Below are positions 55,301 through 64,000 of a DNA stretch of 64,000 nucleotides, piece after piece. This DNA is from Rhodoferax mekongensis (GTDB taxonomy: Bacteria > Pseudomonadota > Gammaproteobacteria > Burkholderiales > Burkholderiaceae_C). The position numbers and the translations under genes were made by a program. Positions within the stretch are counted from its first letter, which is position 1, and each line of letters begins with the position of its first letter. A model generated the notes under the pieces. The model had not been told where the DNA came from. It saw only the letters and a list, made by a program, of their open reading frames with translations, and did no database searches. Where the stretch lies: assembly GCF_032191775.1 (NCBI RefSeq), contig NZ_CP132507.1, positions 87,001 to 151,000 on the forward strand. Reading direction: 5' to 3'.

Positions 55301-56553
55301 GGGTGCTCTTTGATGACCTCTTCCAGAATGTCCCACACCACGGGGGTGCCGGATTCGACTTCCTTCTTGGCAGCCTTGATGGTGGTCGCAATGCCCATGG
55401 CTTCCAGGCGCGCGAAGATGAAGGGCTTGAACAACTCCAAGGCCATCAGCTTGGGCAGACCGCACTGGTGCAATTTAAGGGTTGGACCTACGGTAATCAC
55501 GGAACGACCGGAGTAATCCACGCGCTTGCCCAGCAAGTTCTGACGGAAGCGACCGCTCTTGCCCTTGATCATGTCGGCCAAAGACTTCAGTGCGCGCTTG
55601 TTGGCGCCTGTCATAGCCTTGCCGCGACGGCCGTTGTCCAGCAGACTGTCCACGGCCTCTTGCAGCATCCGCTTTTCGTTGCGGGCGATGATTTCGGGCG
55701 CCTTCAACTCCAGCAAACGGCGCAGACGGCTATTGCGGTTGATCACGCGGCGGTACAGATCATTCAAGTCGGAGGTCGCAAAACGGCCGCCGTCCAGAGG
55801 AACCAAGGGACGCAGATCCGGCGGCAGCACGGGCAGCACATCCAACACCATCCACTCAGGCTTGATACCGGATTTCTTGAAGGCTTCCAGCACCTTGAGG
55901 CGCTTGGCGTTCTTCTTGATCTTCAGCTCAGAACCGGTCAGGTCGTTGCGCAGCTTCTCGATGGAGCCATCGATGTCGATGCTCTCCAGCAAGTCCTTGA
56001 TACCTTCTGCGCCCATCTTGGCGGTGAACTCGTCACCGTATTCCTGGAATTTAGCGTCAAAGTCGTCCTCGGACATGATGCTGTACTTCTTCAGCGGGGT
56101 CATGCCGGGGTCGGTCACCACGTACGCTTCGAAATACAACACGCGTTCAATGTCACGCAGTGTCATGTCCAATACCAAGCCCAAACGGCTTGGCAGGGAC
56201 TTCAGGAACCAGATATGCGCACAAGGAGCAGCCAGGTCGATATGACCCATGCGTTCGCGACGCACTTTGGTTTGTGTGACTTCAACACCGCACTTTTCGC
56301 AAATCACACCGCGGTGCTTCAGGCGCTTGTACTTGCCGCACAGGCATTCGTAGTCCTTGATGGGTCCGAAAATCTTCGCGCAGAACAGGCCGTCACGCTC
56401 AGGCTTGAAGGTGCGGTAGTTGATAGTTTCGGGTTTTTTGACTTCGCCGAAAGACCAGGAGCGGATTTTTTCGGGCGACGCCATGCCAATCTTGATGGCA
56501 TCAAAATGCTCATCGGGCGTGAACTGCTTGAACAGGTCGAGTAAAGATTTCAT
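52327..56553 (-). CDS. rpoC: RNA polymerase subunit beta'
   Basis: 1408 aa. ATG 56553 with AAGGGAAAGAG upstream; an open frame of 54 more codons is not used. Zinc-finger 1 is [20 protein letters not shown]. The catalytic [12 protein letters not shown] chelates Mg. A second zinc site is [16 protein letters not shown]. The bridge helix and trigger loop region includes [20 protein letters not shown]. It completes the catalytic centre with rpoB, 19 bp upstream. Confidence 0.98.
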   Translation of the reverse strand: MKSLLDLFKQFTPDEHFDAIKIGMASPEKIRSWSFGEVKKPETINYRTFKPERDGLFCAKIFGPIKDYECLCGKYKRLKHRGVICEKCGVEVTQTKVRRERMGHIDLAAPCAHIWFLKSLPSRLGLVLDMTLRDIERVLYFEAYVVTDPGMTPLKKYSIMSEDDFDAKFQEYGDEFTAKMGAEGIKDLLESIDIDGSIEKLRNDLTGSELKIKKNAKRLKVLEAFKKSGIKPEWMVLDVLPVLPPDLRPLVPLDGGRFATSDLNDLYRRVINRNSRLRRLLELKAPEIIARNEKRMLQEAVDSLLDNGRRGKAMTGANKRALKSLADMIKGKSGRFRQNLLGKRVDYSGRSVITVGPTLKLHQCGLPKLMALELFKPFIFARLEAMGIATTIKAAKKEVESGTPVVWDILEEVIKEHPVMLNRAPTLHRLGIQAFEPILIEGKAIQLHPLVCAAFNADFDGDQMAVHVPLSVEAQMEARTLMLASNNVLFPANGEPSIVPSQDVVLGLYYTTRERINGKGEGLVFADTGEVQRAFDAGQVELNARINVRLTEWTKNKETGEFVPETKLWETTAGRALLSEILPKGLPFANINKALKKKEISKLINVSFRKCGLKETVVFADKLLQSGFRLATKAGISICIDDMLVPSEKHDIIGRAQKEVKEIEQQYVSGLVTAGERYNKVVDIWGKSGDEVSKVMMAKLSKEKVTDRHGNQVDQESFNSIYMMADSGARGSAAQIRQVAGMRGLMAKPDGSIIETPITANFREGLNVLEYFISTHGARKGLADTALKTANSGYLTRRLVDVTQDLVVTEQDCGTHEGSLMRAIVEGGEVIESLRDRVLGRTAADDVLHPETRAVLLNAGDMLEEDEIEMLEAAGVDEVKVRTALTCETRFGICAKCYGRDLGRGGLINGGEAVGVIAAQSIGEPGTQLTMRTFHIGGAASRAAIASSVEAKSNGNIGFNATMRYVTNSKGELVVIARSGEIIIHDEHGRERERHKVPYGAVLTVKADQTVKAGAILANWDPLTRPIITEFAGKAHFENVEEGLTVAKQVDEVTGLSTLVVIDPKRRGAAKVVRPQVKLIDASGHEVKIPGTDHSVTIGFPVGALVQVRDGQDVGPGEVLARIPIEGQKTRDITGGLPRVAELFEARSPKDKGVLAEVTGTVSFGKETKGKVRLQITDPEGKVWEELVPKEKNILVHEGQVVNKGESVVDGPADPQDILRLLGSEELARYIVDEVQDVYRLQGVKINDKHIEVIVRQMLRRVVVENAGDSGYINGEQVERSEMLNTNDALRAEGKIPATYTNLLLGITKASLSTDSFISAASFQETTRVLTEAAIMGKRDELRGLKENVIVGRLIPAGTGLAYHEARKVRETMDDAERRAIAEAEAAELAGTADLTEDAAAGDDSAAE

Positions 56554-56572
56554 GTGACTCTTTCCCTTGTCT

Positions 56573-60685
<4,113 letters not shown>

Positions 60686-60849
60686 TAGATCTCCGGGCAA
60701 AGGCTGAGGAATCCTGGGGGTCCTAGGCGACTGTCGCGTTGAGCACCACTCTCAACAGGCTTGGTGATTGGCCACTACCAATCATTGGCGGACGGTCGCG
60801 CATTGCACGCAACCCGAACCAAGGCATCTTCTGCAGTCGGATCAGAAGA

Positions 60850-60883
60850 CACTGGAAAACAGTAAACCAACTGTTTTCCAGTG
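60850..60883. promoter_or_regulatory. 14-bp perfect hairpin in the rplL-rpoB spacer
   Basis: CACTGGAAAACAGT (60850-60863) and ACTGTTTTCCAGTG (60870-60883) are exact inverted copies with a 6-base loop. In E. coli this spacer carries an attenuator and an RNase III site; the long stem fits a processing site. Confidence 0.6.
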
Positions 60884-60914
60884 CACACTAATTACGCCAC
60901 CTACAAGCGGCAAA

Positions 60915-60943
60915 GGCTGGAGGCCCTTTTGGAACCTCCAGCC
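60915..60943 (-). terminator. rplL attenuator hairpin
   Basis: GGCTGGAGG pairs with CCTCCAGCC around an 11-base loop, starting 17 bp after the rplL stop and followed by only TTTG. It looks like a partial terminator letting a fraction of transcripts reach rpoB. Confidence 0.6.
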
Positions 60944-60959
60944 CATGCGAAGCGGTCGA

Positions 60960-61337
60960 TTACTTGAGTTCGACCTTAGCGCCAGCTTCTTCCAGCTTCT
61001 TCTTAGCGGCTTCAGCGTCAGCTTTGGAAATGCCTTCCTTGACTGCCTTGGGCGCGCCGTCAACCAGATCCTTGGCTTCTTTCAAGCCCAGACCTGTGAT
61101 TTCGCGCACAGCCTTAATCACGGACACTTTGTTTGCGCCGGCTTCAGTCAGGACCACGTTGAATTCGGTCTTTTCTTCAGCAGCAGCTGCGCCACCAGCT
61201 GCGCCACCGGCAGCAGGAGCAGCCATCGCAGCAGCGCTCACGCCAAACTTCTCTTCGATGGCTTTCACCAGGTCGTTGAGTTCCATGACTGTCATGCTGT
61301 CCAAAGCGGACAAAAATGCGTCTTTATCGAATGCCAT
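60960..61337 (-). CDS. rplL: Ribosomal protein L7/L12
   Basis: 125 aa acidic stalk protein. The N-terminal dimer domain is [20 protein letters not shown]. An Ala/Gly-rich hinge ([18 protein letters not shown]) leads to the factor-binding domain [20 protein letters not shown]. It binds L10 and recruits translation GTPases. 42 bp downstream of rplJ. Confidence 0.97.
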   Translation of the reverse strand: MAFDKDAFLSALDSMTVMELNDLVKAIEEKFGVSAAAMAAPAAGGAAGGAAAAEEKTEFNVVLTEAGANKVSVIKAVREITGLGLKEAKDLVDGAPKAVKEGISKADAEAAKKKLEEAGAKVELK

Positions 61338-61379
61338 TTTGATTTCCTAACAATATTGGTTACTACAGACAGGCAGCGA

Positions 61380-61907
61380 TTACGCTGCGGCTGCCTCTGC
61401 GGGAGCAGCTTCTGCTGCGCCTGCGCCACGCTGTTCCGCCAAAGCCGCCAGCACGCGTGCTGTGCGGGAAATGGGGGACTGCATCAAGCCCAACAATTGA
61501 GCCAACAACACTTCCTTCGAAGGGATGCTTGCCAATTGCTTCACGCCGTTCACGTCAAGAGCCTTGCCGCCGTACGCACCAGCACGGATAACCAACTTGT
61601 CGTTGGTCTTCGCGAACTCTGCAACTACCTTAGCGGCAGCTACTGCGTCTTCGGAAAAGCCGTAGATCAGAGGACCGGTCATCTGGTCAGACACAACTTC
61701 AAAGCTGCTACCTGCCACAGCACGACGGGCAAGGGTGTTTTTCAACACGCTCAGGCTCACGCCAGCGCTGCGCGCGGTGTTGCGCAGTTTGGTCATGTCA
61801 GCGACCGTGATGCCGCGGTATTCCGCGATCACGAGCGTTTGAGCTTTAGCGGCGAGGCCGGTCACATCACTGATGACCGCTTCTTTCTCACTGCGATTCA
61901 GACTCAA
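61380..61907 (-). CDS. rplJ: Ribosomal protein L10
   Basis: 175 aa with TTG start at 61907, chosen because AAAGGAG lies 6-7 bases upstream and the protein begins [14 protein letters not shown], as in relatives. [19 protein letters not shown] is the 23S-binding part. C-terminal Ala-rich helix ends [10 protein letters not shown]. It anchors L7/L12 dimers. No ATG or GTG is suitably placed near this start. Confidence 0.95.
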   Translation of the reverse strand: MSLNRSEKEAVISDVTGLAAKAQTLVIAEYRGITVADMTKLRNTARSAGVSLSVLKNTLARRAVAGSSFEVVSDQMTGPLIYGFSEDAVAAAKVVAEFAKTNDKLVIRAGAYGGKALDVNGVKQLASIPSKEVLLAQLLGLMQSPISRTARVLAALAEQRGAGAAEAAPAEAAAA

Positions 61908-62138
61908 GGTCTACTCCTTTAAATGCACTTTGCGACTTGCGTCGCTTGTGCTCCACATTGCAGCGACCAACTGTTAACAGAATATTCATTCCATCTGCAG
62001 CGGGATCGCCATCTGCGTTGGTTGATTTATTAAGTGCAGCGAGCTGCACACCAACGGTCTTGGATGGCCTGCCGTTTCCCGAAAGTCACGCCAGCCCACC
62101 ACATCGAGGCACCCATTACAGGCACCTCAAATTCACGA
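61908..62138 (-). promoter_or_regulatory. L10 leader region (autogenous control of rplJL)
   Basis: A 231-bp gap between rplA and rplJ on the minus strand, the position where bacterial rplJL mRNA carries the L10-L12-binding leader. It contains several short complementary runs and ends in AAAGGAG before the TTG start. Assignment is by position; I did not fold it. Confidence 0.5.
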
Positions 62139-62834
62139 TTACGCCGCGATGGACTGAATGTCCACGCGCACGCCCACACCCATGGTAGAAGACACAGCCA
62201 CTTTGCGCAGGTACAGACCCTTGCTGGAAGCTGGCTTTGCCTTGTTCAAGGCATCAACCAATGCGGCCAAGTTACCTTGAAGCTGGGCAGCCTCAAAGGA
62301 ACGACGGCCAATGGTGCTGTGCACAATACCGGCTTTGTCAACGCGGAACTGGACTTGACCAGCTTTTGCATTCTTGACAGCAGTAGCGACGTCAGGAGTC
62401 ACAGTACCTACCTTGGGGTTAGGCATCAGACCACGTGGGCCCAAGATTTGACCCAAAGTACCAACGATACGCATAGCATCAGGCGCTGCGATCACAACGT
62501 CAAACGGCATGTCGCCAGCCTTGACCATGGCAGCCAAATCGTCCATACCAACAACGTCAGCACCTGCTGCCTTGGCTTCCTCAGCCTTGGCACCTTGAGC
62601 AAACACAGCGACACGCTTTGTTTTACCTGTGCCGTTGGGCAGCACGACAGCACCACGAACCACCTGGTCAGACTTCTTGGCGTCGATACCGAGTTGCACT
62701 GCTACGTCGATGGACTCATCGAACTTGGCGTTGGCAAATTCCTTTACCAAACCCAATGCATCAGACAGTGCGTACAGCTTGTTGCTGTCGATTTTGCCAA
62801 CTTGGGCTTTTTGCTTTTTGGTCAACTTGGACAT
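62139..62834 (-). CDS. rplA: Ribosomal protein L1
   Basis: 231 aa. [20 protein letters not shown] start and the [20 protein letters not shown] core. [20 protein letters not shown] is the conserved RNA-binding strand-loop. It binds 23S rRNA at the E-site stalk and can repress its own operon. It starts 1 bp after rplK ends. Confidence 0.97.
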   Translation of the reverse strand: MSKLTKKQKAQVGKIDSNKLYALSDALGLVKEFANAKFDESIDVAVQLGIDAKKSDQVVRGAVVLPNGTGKTKRVAVFAQGAKAEEAKAAGADVVGMDDLAAMVKAGDMPFDVVIAAPDAMRIVGTLGQILGPRGLMPNPKVGTVTPDVATAVKNAKAGQVQFRVDKAGIVHSTIGRRSFEAAQLQGNLAALVDALNKAKPASSKGLYLRKVAVSSTMGVGVRVDIQSIAA

Positions 62835-63266
62835 TTACACGCCCTCCACATTCACGCCCATGGAACGGGCAGAACCAGCGATCGTACGAACTGCGGCATC
62901 CAGATCAGCAGCAGTCATGTCTTTCATTTTGGTTTTTGCAATTTCTTCGAGCTGGGCACGAGTGATCTTGCCAACCTTGTCAACGTGAGGACGGGAAGAA
63001 CCCTTGTCCAACTTGATGGCCTTCTTGATCAAGACGGTCGCAGGTGGGGTCTTGATAACAAAGGTGAAACTCTTGTCAGCAAAAGCTGTGATCACCACAG
63101 GCAGTGGCAGACCAGGTTCAACACCTTGGGTCTGGGCATTAAACGCCTTGCAGAACTCCATGATGTTCAAACCACGTTGACCCAATGCTGGACCGATGGG
63201 TGGGGATGGGTTGGCCTTGCCAGCTGGCACTTGCAGCTTGATGAAGCCGACGATTTTTTTCGCCAT
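62835..63266 (-). CDS. rplK: Ribosomal protein L11
   Basis: 143 aa. [20 protein letters not shown] and the [20 protein letters not shown] block give a certain match. It binds the GTPase centre of 23S rRNA and is needed for RelA activation. CAAGGAG precedes ATG 63266. 136 bp separate it from nusG, with no other feature seen. Confidence 0.97.
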   Translation of the reverse strand: MAKKIVGFIKLQVPAGKANPSPPIGPALGQRGLNIMEFCKAFNAQTQGVEPGLPLPVVITAFADKSFTFVIKTPPATVLIKKAIKLDKGSSRPHVDKVGKITRAQLEEIAKTKMKDMTAADLDAAVRTIAGSARSMGVNVEGV

Positions 63267-63402
63267 GATTTCTCCTTGCGGGTATAGCGCTTTCAGCGAA
63301 CCATTCGCCTACGGCTTCCCGGGGTTAACGACTCTCTATCTTGCACCGTGTCGAGTCGATAAAAACACGATGCGCTGCAGCCTTACAGCCGCGAAATTTG
63401 CC

Positions 63403-63996
63403 TTAGGTTTTCTCGATCTGCGAGAACTCCAACTCCACAGGAGTAGAACGACCGAAGATCGTGACAGACACCCGCACTTTGCTCTTCTCGTAATTCACAT
63501 CTTCCACGGAACCATTGAAGTCCGTGAAAGGACCTTCCTTCACCCGCACAAACTCTCCAACCACGAACTCAATCTTGTGACGGGGCTTGTCAGTACCCTC
63601 CTGCATCTGATTGACGATCTTCATCACTTCAGCTTCGGAGATCGGGGCCGGGCGATTCTTCGCACCACCCACGAAACCGGTTACCTTGTTGGTGTGCTTC
63701 ACCAAGTGCCAAGTATCGTCATCCATGACCATCTCGACCAAGACATAACCGGGGAAAAACTTGCGCTCGGTGGTTTTCTTTTGGCCGTTTTTGACTTCAA
63801 CAACCTCTTCCATCGGCACGAGAATGCGTCCGAATTTGGACTGCATACCAGCACGCTGGATACGCTCCAAGATGTTGCGCTCAACAGCCTTCTCCATGCC
63901 GGAGTACGCATGCACCACATACCAACGCAAATCCGGGTTGGCAGGTGCAGCAGACGCAGTAGCTTCCACCGTGGGAACGAGCACATCGTCAGTCAT
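63403..63996 (-). CDS. nusG: Transcription elongation/termination factor NusG
   Basis: 197 aa, complete, with ATG at 63996. An N-terminal extension ([20 protein letters not shown]) precedes the NGN domain, which starts [20 protein letters not shown] and includes [20 protein letters not shown]. The KOW domain near the C terminus is [20 protein letters not shown]. It links RNA polymerase to Rho or the ribosome. Usual partner secE would lie beyond the right edge. Confidence 0.96.
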   Translation of the reverse strand: MTDDVLVPTVEATASAAPANPDLRWYVVHAYSGMEKAVERNILERIQRAGMQSKFGRILVPMEEVVEVKNGQKKTTERKFFPGYVLVEMVMDDDTWHLVKHTNKVTGFVGGAKNRPAPISEAEVMKIVNQMQEGTDKPRHKIEFVVGEFVRVKEGPFTDFNGSVEDVNYEKSKVRVSVTIFGRSTPVELEFSQIEKT

Positions 63997-64000
63997 TATT

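Noticed and set aside
53749..56544. 931-codon open frame on the plus strand opposite rpoC, and a 584-codon one opposite rpoB (57413-59167)
   Set aside because: They lie antisense to certain essential genes, have no ribosome binding site or recognisable domain, and their openness follows from the codon bias of the genes beneath.

Overview
The window comes from the chromosome of a high-GC betaproteobacterium, most likely a member of the Comamonadaceae (Burkholderiales) close to Rhodoferax or Curvibacter. The grounds are protein-level resemblance, the gene order nusG-rplKAJL-rpoBC and rsmB-ntrYX, and many short interspersed repeats of a kind I recall from Comamonadaceae genomes. The assignment is by recognition, not by a search.

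Layout. (1) 1-12.5 kb: the left edge cuts flgA (minus strand). Opposite it runs the whole rod, hook and ring operon flgBCDEFGHIJKL, ending in a gene for a degenerate-EAL/HDOD protein. (2) 12.6-14.3 kb: a chemoreceptor gene on the minus strand with a near-consensus sigma-70 promoter. (3) 14.3-23.6 kb: a MocR-type regulator faces a compact amino-acid operon. The operon holds a DMT exporter, three LysE/RhtB exporters, an aminotransferase, a GST, two tandem PhzF-like enzymes and a threonine-dehydratase-like enzyme. (4) 23.7-26.5 kb: a hypothetical gene, then a probably secondary groES-groEL pair behind a sigma-32 promoter. (5) 26.5-36.8 kb: mixed genes, namely a histidine phosphatase, a sigma-54-promoted ammonium transporter, a CapA-like protein, a creatininase-family protein, an orphan histidine kinase, a DsbD/ScsB-type reductase and a CoA-binding protein. 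(6) 36.9-45.5 kb: hemE, a DnaA-box-bearing intergenic region, priA, an AEC transporter, rep helicase and an outer-membrane phospholipase A. (7) 45.5-52.2 kb (minus): a hypothetical gene, tRNA-Phe, a short NtrX-like regulator with its NtrY kinase, a DUF4390-like gene, rsmB and a LemA-like gene. (8) 52.3-64 kb (minus): nusG-rplK-rplA-rplJ-rplL-rpoB-rpoC.

How the parts work together. Region 1 builds the flagellar rod, rings, hook and hook-filament junction. Region 3 looks like one regulated unit for transaminating, dehydrating and exporting an unidentified amino acid. Region 8 is the core transcription and ribosomal-stalk cluster, with the expected L10 leader and rplL-rpoB hairpins.

The most unusual signal is dispersed. 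At least eleven copies of a short repeat share the 17-bp core GCT(C/A)-N9-TAGC. They lie both between genes and inside coding regions. In two exported proteins (DsbD-like and phospholipase A) the repeat encodes much of the signal peptide. In both tandem PhzF paralogs it encodes the same loop. A separate GC-rich repeat appears as a 28-codon in-frame insertion in the GST.
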